Shown here: in pieces, positions 18,553 to 27,318 of the stretch
How positions within the stretch are numbered: position 1 is the first letter of the stretch
Layout: each line of letters opens with the position of its first letter
Assembly (NCBI GenBank): GCA_002878375.1
Contig: NIRF01000001.1
Location: forward strand, 124,001-188,000
Reading direction: 5' to 3'
Source: Dictyoglomus sp. NZ13-RE01
GTDB lineage: Bacteria > Dictyoglomota > Dictyoglomia > Dictyoglomales > Dictyoglomaceae
Length of the DNA: 64,000 nucleotides
Made by a program: the position numbers and the translations under genes
Notes under the pieces: generated by a model
Told to the model about the DNA's origin: nothing
Seen by the model: only the letters and a program-made list of their open reading frames with translations
The model's database searches: none

Positions 18553-19857
18553 ATGAGAATGGTGGATATTATAATTAAAAAAAGAAATGGGGATGCTCTA
18601 ACAAGGGAAGAAATAGATTTTGTTATTGATAACTATCTTAATGGAGAAATCCCAGATTATCAAATGTCCGCCTTTTTAATGGCAGTTTATTTTAGAGGAA
18701 TGACTACTGAAGAGATATCCTATTTAACATTAAAAATGGCAAGAAGCGGAAAGATTGTTGATCTATCAGATATTCCTGGTTTAAAGGTAGACAAACATAG
18801 TAGTGGAGGAGTTGGAGATAAAACTACTCTTGTCTTTGCACCTTTAATTTCTGCTTACGGTTTACCTATTGCCAAAATGTCTGGAAGAAGTCTTGGACAT
18901 ACTGGGGGAACAATAGATAAATTGGATTCTATACCAGGTTTTAGAACAAATTTAGGATTTGAGGAGTTTATAAATCAGGTAAAAAGGATAGGAATAGCAA
19001 TTATTGGACAAAGTGAAAATCTTGTACCTGCAGATAAGAAAATATATGCTTTGAGGGATGTAACAGGAACGGTAGATTCTATACCTTTAATTGCAAGCAG
19101 TATAATGAGTAAAAAAATAGCTGGAGGAGCGGACATCATAGTTTTGGATGTAAAAACTGGAAGTGGAGCATTTATGAAAAGTTACGATGAGTCAAAATCT
19201 TTAGCTAAGTTGATGGTTGATATTGGAAAGAGTTTAGATAAGAAAATGTGTGCAGTGATATCAAACATGGATGAACCATTAGGTAATATGATAGGGAACT
19301 CTTTGGAAGTAATAGAAGCAATAGAAACTTTAAAGGGTAATGGTCCTTCAGATTTAAAAGAATTAGTATTTGCATTAGCAACAGAGGCGATCCTACTTTC
19401 TGGATTAGATAATGATGTGAATATAATAAGAAACAAGCTTGAAAACCTAATTGATAAAGGTTATGCATTGGAGAAATTTAGAGAAATGATTATATCCCAA
19501 GGTGGGGATCCAAATGTTATAGAAAACTACAAATTATTCCCTCAGGCAAAAATACAAAAGGATATCTTCTCAAGAGAAGAAGGATATATAACAAAATTGG
19601 ATGCATACTTAATTGCTCAATGTGTAATTGCTTTAGGTGCTGGTAGGAGTAAAAAAGATGATGTTATTGATCTATCTGTAGGGGTTAAGATTCATAAGAA
19701 ATTAGGTGAGAAAATAGAAAAGAATGAGCCAATTGTTACTTTTTACGCAAACGATCCTAATAAACTGGACTTGGCGGAAGAACTGTTTAAAGAAGCCTTT
19801 AGTATTGGAGAGATACCTCCTGCTAAGGAGCCTTTAATCTTAGATATAATAAAATAG
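18553..19857 (+). CDS. pdp: Pyrimidine-nucleoside phosphorylase
   Basis: About 434-residue homodimeric phosphorylase that cleaves thymidine, deoxyuridine or uridine to base and pentose 1-phosphate. The family signature is clear: DKHSSGGVGDKTTL (phosphate loop), SGRSLGHTGGTIDKLDSIPG, and the catalytic Lys/Arg region LRDVTGTVDSIPLIASSIMSKK. Either thymidine-specific (DeoA) or broad (Pdp) activity is possible; neighbours and length favour Pdp. I chose the ATG at 18553 because GAGGTGAT, overlapping the deoB stop, is well spaced for it. Confidence 0.95.
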   Translation: MRMVDIIIKKRNGDALTREEIDFVIDNYLNGEIPDYQMSAFLMAVYFRGMTTEEISYLTLKMARSGKIVDLSDIPGLKVDKHSSGGVGDKTTLVFAPLISAYGLPIAKMSGRSLGHTGGTIDKLDSIPGFRTNLGFEEFINQVKRIGIAIIGQSENLVPADKKIYALRDVTGTVDSIPLIASSIMSKKIAGGADIIVLDVKTGSGAFMKSYDESKSLAKLMVDIGKSLDKKMCAVISNMDEPLGNMIGNSLEVIEAIETLKGNGPSDLKELVFALATEAILLSGLDNDVNIIRNKLENLIDKGYALEKFREMIISQGGDPNVIENYKLFPQAKIQKDIFSREEGYITKLDAYLIAQCVIALGAGRSKKDDVIDLSVGVKIHKKLGEKIEKNEPIVTFYANDPNKLDLAEELFKEAFSIGEIPPAKEPLILDIIK

Positions 19858-19871
19858 GAGGTACTTAATTG

Positions 19872-20477
19872 ATGATATTTGATATCTCAAGCATACAAGA
19901 ATTTATATGGAGAATTACCGCCGTATTAATTGCTATAACAATTCATGAGTATTTTCATGGAAAAGTTGCAGAATGGGAAGGAGATCCCACTCCAAGACTT
20001 TCAGGAAGACTATCATTAAATCCATTAGCCCATATAGATATAATTGGATTTCTTATGTTGATTTTATTTAGGTTTGGATGGGCAAAACCTGTTCCCGTTA
20101 ACTTCTACAACCTAAAAAGGGGAAGAAAAAGTGTAATTTTAGTATCCTTGGCAGGCCCTTTATCTAACATAATATTAGCATTTTTACTAAGTATATTTTG
20201 GAAATTTGACCTATCTCTACCTGTTAATTTTGTAAGATTCGTAGTTGAGCTTGCCATTTTAAACCTTTATTTAGGTATTTTTAACCTTATCCCTATACCA
20301 CCCTTAGATGGTTCTCACATTTTAGAATCTATTCTTCCATACAAATATAGGCATTTTTATGATATGTTAAGTTACTATAGTTTTTTTATTCTTATTTTTT
20401 TAATCTTGACAGGAATACTTTTTAGGATCATATATCCTATATTAAACTTTTTCATATATCTATTGGGACTTTATTGA
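19872..20477 (+). CDS. Site-2-type membrane metalloprotease, M50 family
   Basis: About 201 residues, four to five membrane helices. The zinc motif HEYFH (HExxH) lies in the first helix near residue 27, and the second ligand motif NLIPIPPLDGSHIL near residue 140. These short, PDZ-less proteases (YwhC-like) are widespread in Firmicutes and thermophiles; their substrates are mostly unknown. AGGAGGT overlaps the end of the preceding gene. TTG at 19869 is an alternative start. It closes the long pdxS-led cluster. Confidence 0.9.
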   Translation: MIFDISSIQEFIWRITAVLIAITIHEYFHGKVAEWEGDPTPRLSGRLSLNPLAHIDIIGFLMLILFRFGWAKPVPVNFYNLKRGRKSVILVSLAGPLSNIILAFLLSIFWKFDLSLPVNFVRFVVELAILNLYLGIFNLIPIPPLDGSHILESILPYKYRHFYDMLSYYSFFILIFLILTGILFRIIYPILNFFIYLLGLY

Positions 20478-20515
20478 TATAATTTATGCTATAAATTTGG
20501 GAGGAGTTTATAGTT

Positions 20516-21508
20516 ATGAAGGATGGAAGAATCTTAAGTGGTATGAGACCAACAGGAAAATTACATTTAGGGCATTGGTTAGGGGTATTAGATAATTGGG
20601 TAAAGTTGCAAGATGCATACGAATGCTATTTTGAAATAGCGGACTGGCATGCCTTAACTACACATTATAGAGAAACAGAAAGCATAAAAGACAATATCTT
20701 TCAGATGACATGCGATTGGTTAGCTGTTGGAATAGACCCAAATAAGAGTGTAATCTTTAGACAGTCTGATATTACTGAACACAGTGAATTATTTTTATTA
20801 TTTTCAATGTTTGTTCCTCTTCCCTGGCTTGAGAGAAATCCTACTTATAAGGAACAATTAAGAGAGATGGAGGGAAGAGATTTATTTACCTATGGATTTT
20901 TAGGATATCCTGTACTTCAAGCTGCTGATATTTTAATTTATAGAGCGGATACAGTTCCAGTTGGAGAGGATCAATTGCCTCACTTGGAGTTAACAAGGGA
21001 AATAGCAAGAAGATTTAATTATTTTTATAAACCTATATTTCCTGAACCACAAGCAAAGCTTTCTGAAGTACCTGCCTTAATAGGAACCGATGGTAGGAAA
21101 ATGCATAAGAGTTATGGAAATACCATTCCATTAGATACTGAGGAAGAGGAATTAAAAAAGATAGTAAGAAATATGGTAACTGATCCAGCCCGAATAAGAA
21201 GAAATGATCCAGGACATCCGGAGGTATGTCCTGTTTTTGCATATCACAAAATCTTCAATAAAGAAGAAGTAAACTATATAGAAAACGCATGTAGAACTGC
21301 AGAAATTGGCTGTGTGGATTGTAAGATGAAATTGTTTGAAAAACTAAATGCTTATATGTCCCCAGTAAGGGAAAAGAGAAGGGAATATACAAAACATCCT
21401 GATTTGGTGTGGGACATAATAAGGGAAGGAAATAAGAAAGCCAGAGGAGAAGCACAAAAAACAATGGAACTTGTACGTGAGGCAATGGGGCTGAGAATTT
21501 GGAAATAA
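20516..21508 (+). CDS. trpS: Tryptophanyl-tRNA synthetase
   Basis: 330-residue class I synthetase. The HIGH-type motif is PTGKLHLGHWLG near residue 12 and the KMSKS-type motif is GRKMHKSYGN near 195. The specificity region EIADWHALTTHY is present. GGGAGGAG precedes the ATG, and a TATAAT at 20478-20483 may be part of a promoter in the short gap upstream. No T-box leader could fit in the 38-base gap. Its end overlaps the start of scpA. Confidence 0.97.
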   Translation: MKDGRILSGMRPTGKLHLGHWLGVLDNWVKLQDAYECYFEIADWHALTTHYRETESIKDNIFQMTCDWLAVGIDPNKSVIFRQSDITEHSELFLLFSMFVPLPWLERNPTYKEQLREMEGRDLFTYGFLGYPVLQAADILIYRADTVPVGEDQLPHLELTREIARRFNYFYKPIFPEPQAKLSEVPALIGTDGRKMHKSYGNTIPLDTEEEELKKIVRNMVTDPARIRRNDPGHPEVCPVFAYHKIFNKEEVNYIENACRTAEIGCVDCKMKLFEKLNAYMSPVREKRREYTKHPDLVWDIIREGNKKARGEAQKTMELVREAMGLRIWK

Positions 21509-22153
21509 TAGTAAATCCTTTCTATAAAATTAAAGATATAATTAAGACAGTAGACGTCCAGTCTTTCCCTTTAAAAAGGTTAGTTGAGCAATATAAAGAT
21601 TTAGGAAAAGAAAAATGGAAAGATTTGGAGCTAACCTCGTACTTTTTGGATACTGCTTTAGATATTTTAGATATAAAGATGAAATTTTTTTTTTGCACAG
21701 AATGCGAATGAATTGGAAGTTTTTGAAGAAGAAAAGAAAGTGGCCTTAGAATCTAATTGGCAGGAAATAAAGAGGTATTTGGAGGTACAAGAGGAAAAAG
21801 GAATAAGGGTCTTTTGGAGAAGAAGAAAAAAAGAATTTTATCTAAAAGAGGATGAAAAAATTAACATTACTCAAGTTTACTTATCTTGGAAGTACAAAAA
21901 TAAGTTCTTATTAAATAATTTTAGTTTTCCTAAAGACGAACTAAATTTGGAAGAAAAGATAAACAAAATAATAAATTATGATAAAATTAGATTCAGTTTT
22001 CGAGAATTAACTTATGGTTTAAAGAAAAGAGAGATTGTTTATTATTTTCTTGCGGTTTGTCAATTAGTAAGTGAAGGAAGACTTAAAGTATATCAGGACA
22101 AATTTTGTGGAGATATAGTATTGGAGAAGATTCTTGAGCATGCAAGATTATGA
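21499..22153 (+). CDS. scpA: Segregation and condensation protein A, reading frame broken at T10
   Basis: Kleisin of the SMC-ScpAB condensin. The frame from TTG 21499 ends at TGA after 70 codons. The rest (about 145 codons) continues in the next frame. The break lies at ten consecutive T (21685-21694); with nine T the frame is open throughout and gives about 217 residues reading KMKFFFAQNANELEVFEEE across the site. N-terminal helices (LVEQY, SYFLDTALDILDIK) and the C-terminal winged helix (FSFRELTYGLKKREIVYYFLA) match ScpA, though the usual GPLDLLL start is not evident. Transcript slippage, a mutation or a sequence error could each explain it. Confidence 0.8.
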
Positions 22154-22634
22154 TGAATTTTTAAAGAAAGCTATAGAAGCTATTTTATTTGTCTCCGAAA
22201 AAGGAGTTAGCATATCAGAATTGTCTAAAATTTTAAATATTAGTGAAGAGAAAGCCTTATCTTTTATGGATGATTTAATTAGAGAATATGAAAATAGAGG
22301 TATAAATATCTATAAAATTAATGGAAAATATGAGATGGGCACCTCCCCTATGGTCTCTTCCATTATTGCTAAATTTTTAGAAGATAAAAGAGAGAAATTG
22401 AGTAAACCTGCATTAGAGACTTTAGCTATAATTTATTATCATCAGCCAATAACAAAGGCTGAAATTGAGGAGCTTAGAGGAGTAAATTGCGATGGAGTAA
22501 TAAATCAATTATTAGAAAGAGGATTAATTAAGATTGTAGGAAGAAAAGAAACTATTGGAAGACCTTTCCTTTATGGGGTTACAGAAAACTTCTATAAATA
22601 TTTTCTTATTGAGGACGAAAAATGCAAACTTTAG
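22140..22634 (+). CDS. scpB: Segregation and condensation protein B
   Basis: About 164 residues forming two winged-helix domains that bind ScpA. Family motifs include KAIEAILFVSEKGVS at the N-terminus, LSKPALETLAIIYYHQPITKAEIEELRGVN and GRPFLYGVTENFYKYF. The ATG at 22140 overlaps the end of scpA by 14 bases, so translation is coupled to the frame restored after the T10 run. It is intact, which suggests that the condensin is in use. Confidence 0.94.
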   Translation: MQDYDEFLKKAIEAILFVSEKGVSISELSKILNISEEKALSFMDDLIREYENRGINIYKINGKYEMGTSPMVSSIIAKFLEDKREKLSKPALETLAIIYYHQPITKAEIEELRGVNCDGVINQLLERGLIKIVGRKETIGRPFLYGVTENFYKYFLIEDEKCKL

Positions 22635-23320
22635 GAGAAATTTTTAAAAAGGAAAGAGAAAGACAAAACAAAAGCATAAAAGAAATAGCAAATATTTTAA
22701 AGGTTAGTGCAAGATATTTGATTGCTATTGAGGAAGATAAACTTGATGAAATTGATGTAGCAGATATTTATAAAAAAGGAATAATAAGAAATTATGCGCG
22801 TTATTTAGGAATTGATGAGAATGAGGCAATTTCGTTATATGAAACCCAATATCAAAAACCAATTATTCAAGAAATAAAGAAAGTAGAAAGAAAGCAAAAG
22901 TCATTTGTTTATTTAATATACGGCATAGTATTTGTTATAATAATAATATCCTTTTACCTTATTTATAAAAGTTCTAAAAGCGTTCCTCCTGAAGTTCCAA
23001 AAACATTTACTTATACATATACTTATACATACAATGAGACTTATACCGAGCAAGAAAAAGAAACTTATACTGCTTCCCAGGTAGAAGTATTAACACCAAC
23101 TATTAAGGTAAAAGCCTATGATAGATGTTGGGTTAGAGTAAGTTATGATAATAAAGTGGTTTTTGAAGGAACTTTAAAAAGTGGTGATGAATTCACATGG
23201 ACATATCCATATTTAGAATTTTATGTGGGTAATGCGGGAGGAATTGAAATTTTTTATAATGATAAATCTATTGGAATATTAGGAAAGAAAGGAGAAGTAA
23301 AAAAGGTAAAAGTTCCATGA
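22622..23320 (+). CDS. RodZ-like protein: HTH, one membrane helix, outer C-terminal domain
   Basis: 232 residues: a Xre/HTH_25 domain (1-75, LGEIFKKERERQNKSIKEIA), a basic juxtamembrane segment, one membrane helix (about 96-116), a Thr/Tyr repeat linker (TFTYTYTYTY...ETYT) and a C-terminal DUF4115-like beta domain (IKVKAYDRCWVRVSYD). This is the RodZ layout; RodZ links MreB to the elongation machinery and shapes rods. Overlaps scpB by 13 bases and rimO by four. Confidence 0.85.
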   Translation: MQTLGEIFKKERERQNKSIKEIANILKVSARYLIAIEEDKLDEIDVADIYKKGIIRNYARYLGIDENEAISLYETQYQKPIIQEIKKVERKQKSFVYLIYGIVFVIIIISFYLIYKSSKSVPPEVPKTFTYTYTYTYNETYTEQEKETYTASQVEVLTPTIKVKAYDRCWVRVSYDNKVVFEGTLKSGDEFTWTYPYLEFYVGNAGGIEIFYNDKSIGILGKKGEVKKVKVP

Positions 23321-24567
23321 AGAAGGCAAGAATAATATCTTTAGGATGTGCAAAAAATCTTGTAGATACAGAAAGGCTTATGTATGCTCTAAAAGAGCAA
23401 GGCTATGATTTTACCCCTTTTGAGGAAGAGGCGGATTTGATCTTAGTGAATACTTGTGCATTCATTGCTCCAGCTTGTGAAGAAGCTGAGGAGAATATAA
23501 AAAGTTTAGAGAAATTCAAAAAAGAGGGAAAAGAACTAATCGTATGCGGTTGTTATGTGGAGAGATACAAAGAAAAAATAAAAGAAAAATTCCCCTTTGT
23601 TGACAAATTTCTTGATTTAAAATCCTACGAAAATCTTGGAATAAAAGAGGATAAAAGGTTTAGAGTAACCCCAAAACATTGGTCCTATGTAAAGATTTCC
23701 GAAGGATGTATCAACTTTTGTAGCTATTGTACCATTCCATATATAAGAGGTCCATTAAGAAGTAGACCTATAGAAAACATTGAGAAGGAAATTAAAGAAT
23801 TAGTTCACGATCAAGTAAAAGAGATCATTCTCATTGCTCAAGATACCACAAGATATGGAGAAGATTTATATGGAAAGCCTTCTTTATTGGATCTTTTAAA
23901 GGTTATTGAAGGATTAAAAGGGGACTTTTTTGTAAGAATTTTATATATGTATCCAACAAGACTTACCCAAGAGCTTTTATCTTTTATTAAATCTTCAGAT
24001 AGGATTGTTCCTTACTTTGATATCCCATTACAGCATGTTAATGATAAAATCTTGAAGCTTATGAGAAGAACTTATTCAAAGGATGATATTATAAAATTAT
24101 ATTTAAATATTAGAGAAACTTTTCCAGAAAGTGTTATAAGAACCACATTTATCGTAGGATTTCCAGGAGAAGAAGAGGAAGATTTCAATGAACTTTTATA
24201 TTTCATTGAAAAATTTACCTTTGAAAGGTTAGGAGCCTTTACATATTATCCAGAGGAAGGAACATTAGCTTATAATTTTGATAATAAAGTACCTGAAGAG
24301 ATTAAAAAGCAGAGGCTTGATTTGTTAATGACAAAACAGCAAAAAATATCCAAAAAACTCAATAATAATCTTTTAGGAAAGGAATTTGAAGTTTTTATTG
24401 AAGGAAAAATAAGAAATGGATATTTGGCAAGAAGCTGGAGAGAAGCGCCAGAGGTAGATCCTTTTATCATTATAAAAGATAGTAATCGAAAATTTAATGT
24501 AGGGGATAAATTGAAAGTAAAGATAGAAAAGGCAGGTATATATGATCTATGGGGAAAAGTCATTTAA
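23317..24567 (+). CDS. rimO: Ribosomal protein S12 methylthiotransferase RimO
   Basis: 416-residue radical-SAM methylthiotransferase. The N-terminal domain has three cluster cysteines (SLGCAKN, NTCAF, CGCY). The radical SAM cluster is CINFCSYC near residues 133-140. A TRAM domain occupies the last 60 residues. SLGCAKNLVDTE at the N-terminus and the short linker are typical of RimO rather than MiaB, which is encoded separately at 52134-53456. Start overlaps the previous stop (ATGA). Confidence 0.95.
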   Translation: MKKARIISLGCAKNLVDTERLMYALKEQGYDFTPFEEEADLILVNTCAFIAPACEEAEENIKSLEKFKKEGKELIVCGCYVERYKEKIKEKFPFVDKFLDLKSYENLGIKEDKRFRVTPKHWSYVKISEGCINFCSYCTIPYIRGPLRSRPIENIEKEIKELVHDQVKEIILIAQDTTRYGEDLYGKPSLLDLLKVIEGLKGDFFVRILYMYPTRLTQELLSFIKSSDRIVPYFDIPLQHVNDKILKLMRRTYSKDDIIKLYLNIRETFPESVIRTTFIVGFPGEEEEDFNELLYFIEKFTFERLGAFTYYPEEGTLAYNFDNKVPEEIKKQRLDLLMTKQQKISKKLNNNLLGKEFEVFIEGKIRNGYLARSWREAPEVDPFIIIKDSNRKFNVGDKLKVKIEKAGIYDLWGKVI

Positions 24568-25067
24568 TTCCTAATTACTTAACAGCTCTCAGAATAATAT
24601 TAACTTTTCCTATAGTAATACTTCTGCTCCTTGGAAATTACGAATTAATAGCTGGAATCATATTTCTTATCGCCATATTTACTGATTATTTGGATGGAAA
24701 AATTGCAAGGGCTTATAATCAAGTCTCCAACTTAGGTAAATTTTTAGACCCATTGGCAGATAAAATACTGGTTCTAAGTATTTTAATTGTTCTTGTAGAA
24801 AAAAATATGATCTCTTCTTTAATTCCTATAATTATTCTTACAAGAGAATTTGCTGTATCAGGATTAAGAATGGTGCTTGCCCAAAAAGGTATTGTCCTTT
24901 CTGCGTTAAAAGAAGGTAAAGTAAAAACTGCTCTTCAAAACCTCTCTCTTATTTTCTATCTTTTTAAAATACCTGCGAAGGAATATATACTTGTCTTAGC
25001 TCTTCTCATTACCATATATTCAGGTATTACATATTTTGTTAAAAACTGGAAGTATTTATCGGAGTAA
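24549..25067 (+). CDS. pgsA: CDP-diacylglycerol-glycerol-3-phosphate 3-phosphatidyltransferase
   Basis: 172-residue integral membrane CDP-alcohol phosphotransferase. The family motif DGx2ARx8Gx3Dx3D is complete: DYLDGKIAR...GKFLDPLADK, residues 48-73. NYLTALRI at the N-terminus is usual for PgsA, which makes phosphatidylglycerol phosphate. Five to six helices. Overlaps rimO by 19 bases. The rimO-pgsA order is common in Firmicutes. Confidence 0.93.
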   Translation: MGKSHLIPNYLTALRIILTFPIVILLLLGNYELIAGIIFLIAIFTDYLDGKIARAYNQVSNLGKFLDPLADKILVLSILIVLVEKNMISSLIPIIILTREFAVSGLRMVLAQKGIVLSALKEGKVKTALQNLSLIFYLFKIPAKEYILVLALLITIYSGITYFVKNWKYLSE

Positions 25068-25071
25068 GTAT

Positions 25072-25629
25072 ATGAAGAGATTATTTATTGCTATTGATTT
25101 GCCTTTTGAAATAAAGAAGAAGATTGATGAATGTAAAAAAACATTAGAGGTAAATATTAAGCATGGAGTAAAGTGGGTCGAATTAGAAAATTATCATTTT
25201 ACTATAAAGTTCTTAGGAGAAACTCAAGAAGAAAAGATAGAATCTATTAGTAAAATAATAGAAGAAATCTCATCAGAATTTAAACCTTTCTATATCTCTT
25301 TTAAAGAATTAGGAGTTTTTCCTAATTTTAAAAACCCAAGAGTTATATGGATAGGAATTGATGAAGGATTAGATGAGATGCAAAATATATTTAATACATT
25401 AGAAAAAAGAATAACAAAGCTTGGTTTTCCAAAAGATGAAAAGGAGTTTTCTCCCCACTTAACCTTAGGAAGAGTAAAAGAAAGATTAAAGTGGAAAGAA
25501 GATTGGAAGATTGATATTCCAGAAATAAGATTTTTAGCTATTGAGTTAACTCTTTTTGAAAGCCAATTATCTTCTCAAGGACCAACTTATATACCTTTAT
25601 ACCGCAGTAAATTCAAGAAAAATGGCTAA
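25072..25629 (+). CDS. thpR: RNA 2',3'-cyclic phosphodiesterase (2'-5' RNA ligase family)
   Basis: 185-residue two-histidine phosphoesterase. Both catalytic motifs are present: YHFTIKFLG near residue 47 and SPHLTLGRV near 130. The family hydrolyses 2',3'-cyclic phosphate ends and ligates 2'-5' in vitro; the natural substrate is unclear. I chose the ATG at 25072, seven bases after GGAG, since it yields the usual MKRLFIAIDLP start. Last gene of the trpS-led cluster. Confidence 0.92.
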   Translation: MKRLFIAIDLPFEIKKKIDECKKTLEVNIKHGVKWVELENYHFTIKFLGETQEEKIESISKIIEEISSEFKPFYISFKELGVFPNFKNPRVIWIGIDEGLDEMQNIFNTLEKRITKLGFPKDEKEFSPHLTLGRVKERLKWKEDWKIDIPEIRFLAIELTLFESQLSSQGPTYIPLYRSKFKKNG

Positions 25630-25726
25630 AAAAGATAAAAATCGAAGAAAAAAGCAATTTTATTTAAAATCACTCTAAAAAACAAGAAAAATATCCTAAA
25701 AATTCCAAATTTCTCCATAAAAACTC

Positions 25727-25755
25727 TTGCTAAATTTGAAACTTAGTGATAAAAT
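25727..25755 (+). promoter_or_regulatory. Promoter of speD-speE
   Basis: TTGCTA (25727-25732), a 17-base spacer, then TAAAAT (25750-25755). A start near 25762 would leave a leader of about 30 bases containing GAAAGGGGG before the GTG of speD. The preceding 100 bases after thpR are A/T-rich and show nothing else I can name. Confidence 0.6.
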
Positions 25756-25793
25756 CTCTTTCGTAAAAATTTCAGAAAGGGGGCGAGACCAAA

Positions 25794-26225
25794 GTGAAAA
25801 TAACAGGGAAGTCTCTGGGGAGACATATTTTAGCGGAGATGTATAACTGCAATAGAGAGGTACTAAATGATCTACAAAAAATAAAAGAGATCATGACAAA
25901 AGCTGCAATAATCGCAGGTGCAGAAGTAGTGGAAGTAGTATTTCATCAATTTAATCCTTATGGAGTAAGTGGAGTAGTTGTTATCTCTGAATCGCACCTG
26001 GCTATTCATACATGGCCAGAATACGGATTTGTAGCAGCTGATTTATTTACCTGCGGAGATCATGTAGATCCCTGGAAGGCTTTTGAGTATTTGCAAAGTG
26101 AGCTTCAGGCAGAACAAGTTATGACTTTTGAAGCAAAAAGAGGTGTTCTGCCTTTAGATGCAGATCAATTTTCCTATAAGCCTTATAAGAATGAGAAAGT
26201 TGAGGAAAAGGAAAAGGTAGGTTGA
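25794..26225 (+). CDS. speD: S-adenosylmethionine decarboxylase proenzyme
   Basis: 143-residue bacterial class 1B SAM decarboxylase, a pyruvoyl enzyme that supplies decarboxylated SAM for polyamine synthesis. Self-cleavage is expected at the Ser of [12 protein letters not shown] near residue 63. The FTCG motif with its catalytic Cys follows near residue 83. Start is GTG after AAAGGGGG. It has its own promoter and is followed by speE. Confidence 0.97.
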   Translation: MKITGKSLGRHILAEMYNCNREVLNDLQKIKEIMTKAAIIAGAEVVEVVFHQFNPYGVSGVVVISESHLAIHTWPEYGFVAADLFTCGDHVDPWKAFEYLQSELQAEQVMTFEAKRGVLPLDADQFSYKPYKNEKVEEKEKVG

Positions 26226-26256
26226 CTAAAATTTATTAAAGATAGGTGGAATAAAA

Positions 26257-27168
26257 ATGAATGCTTACTGGTTGATTGAAAAAAACCATCCCAGTGAGAT
26301 TCACTGGCATGGAATAGAGAAATTTATTTATGTAGACGAAACGCCATACCAAAAGGTTGAAATAATTGAAAGTCCTTTCTATGGTGTTTGCTTAGTATTA
26401 GATGGTAGGATTCAGTCCAGTGAAAAGGACGAGTTTATCTACCATGAGGCGTTAGTCCACCCAGCTATGATTTTACATCCGTCTCCTCAGAGAGTATTAA
26501 TTTTAGGTGGAGGAGAAGGAGCCACTTTAAGAGAGGTATTAAAATATAAGGAAGTAGAAAAGGCTGTAATGGTTGATATAGATGAAAAAGTAGTAAAAAT
26601 ATCCCAGGAATTTCTCAAAAGTTGGCACAAAAACTCTTTTTTTGATAAAAGAGTAAGTTTACTTTTCAGAGATGCAAGGGCTTTCTTAGAAGAAACCGAT
26701 GAAAAATTTGACGTAATAATAAGTGATCTTTCAGAGCCAATGGCAGGTAGTCCATCAGTTAAATTATTTACTTATGAGTTTTACAATATCGTAAAGAACC
26801 ATTTAACTGAAAATGGTATTTTTGTAATGCAAGCTAGTACTTCTCATCACTTAAAATTGAAATTTCATTCTGTCATGAGTTCTACTTTGAGAAATATATT
26901 TGGGATGGTATTTTCTTATCAAGCTTATGTTCCAGTGTATGATTTCATATGGAGTTTTATATTTGCCAGTGATAAAATAAACCCAAAGGAATTTTCAGAG
27001 GATTATATTAATAAAAGATTAGAAGAAAAGAATATTATTGATTTAAGATTTTATGATGGTGAAACTCACAAAATGATGTTTTCACTACCTAAACATGTAA
27101 GAGAAATTATAGAAAAGGAAAATACAGTTGCCTATGATTCTAATCCTCTATATATGGTAGAGGATTAA
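26257..27168 (+). CDS. speE: Polyamine aminopropyltransferase, SpeE family
   Basis: 303-residue enzyme that transfers aminopropyl from decarboxylated SAM to a polyamine. Motifs: ETPYQKVEI, LDGRIQSSEKDEFIYHE, ILGGGEGATLREVLKY, VDIDEKV and the catalytic loop ISDLSEPMAGSPSVKLFT. That loop differs from the common putrescine enzyme (D-S-T-D-P) and looks closer to thermospermine synthase or other long-polyamine enzymes (family memory). Spermidine synthase is the default call; an alternative acceptor is quite possible in a thermophile. Confidence 0.92.
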   Translation: MNAYWLIEKNHPSEIHWHGIEKFIYVDETPYQKVEIIESPFYGVCLVLDGRIQSSEKDEFIYHEALVHPAMILHPSPQRVLILGGGEGATLREVLKYKEVEKAVMVDIDEKVVKISQEFLKSWHKNSFFDKRVSLLFRDARAFLEETDEKFDVIISDLSEPMAGSPSVKLFTYEFYNIVKNHLTENGIFVMQASTSHHLKLKFHSVMSSTLRNIFGMVFSYQAYVPVYDFIWSFIFASDKINPKEFSEDYINKRLEEKNIIDLRFYDGETHKMMFSLPKHVREIIEKENTVAYDSNPLYMVED

Positions 27169-27183
27169 ATTTAGGAGGTATTA

Positions 27184-27306
27184 ATGTTTTGCTGTGAAGA
27201 GTGTCCATATTACAAAGAATGTCAAAATCACAAGATAGGTTGCTGTCAACGTTGCCCTCACTTTAACGAGTGCTATGATACAAAGGAAAATTTCAATTCT
27301 GACTAA
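27184..27306 (+). CDS. Cysteine-rich 40-residue protein with duplicated CCxxCPxxxEC motif
   Basis: Short gene preceded by a perfect AGGAGGT site. The product carries two copies of an 11-residue unit, CCEECPYYKEC and CCQRCPHFNEC, separated by seven residues. The eight cysteines fit zinc or iron-sulfur binding. It lies 15 bases after speE and 12 before the next tiny gene, apparently in one transcript. I do not recognise a family. It could be a metal-binding adaptor; no function can be assigned. Confidence 0.75.
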   Translation: MFCCEECPYYKECQNHKIGCCQRCPHFNECYDTKENFNSD

Positions 27307-27318
27307 AGGAGTACTGCA

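Noticed and set aside
25630-25726. Possible riboswitch or small RNA before speD
   Set aside because: The stretch is A/T-rich with no convincing stem or known motif, and it lies upstream of the probable promoter.
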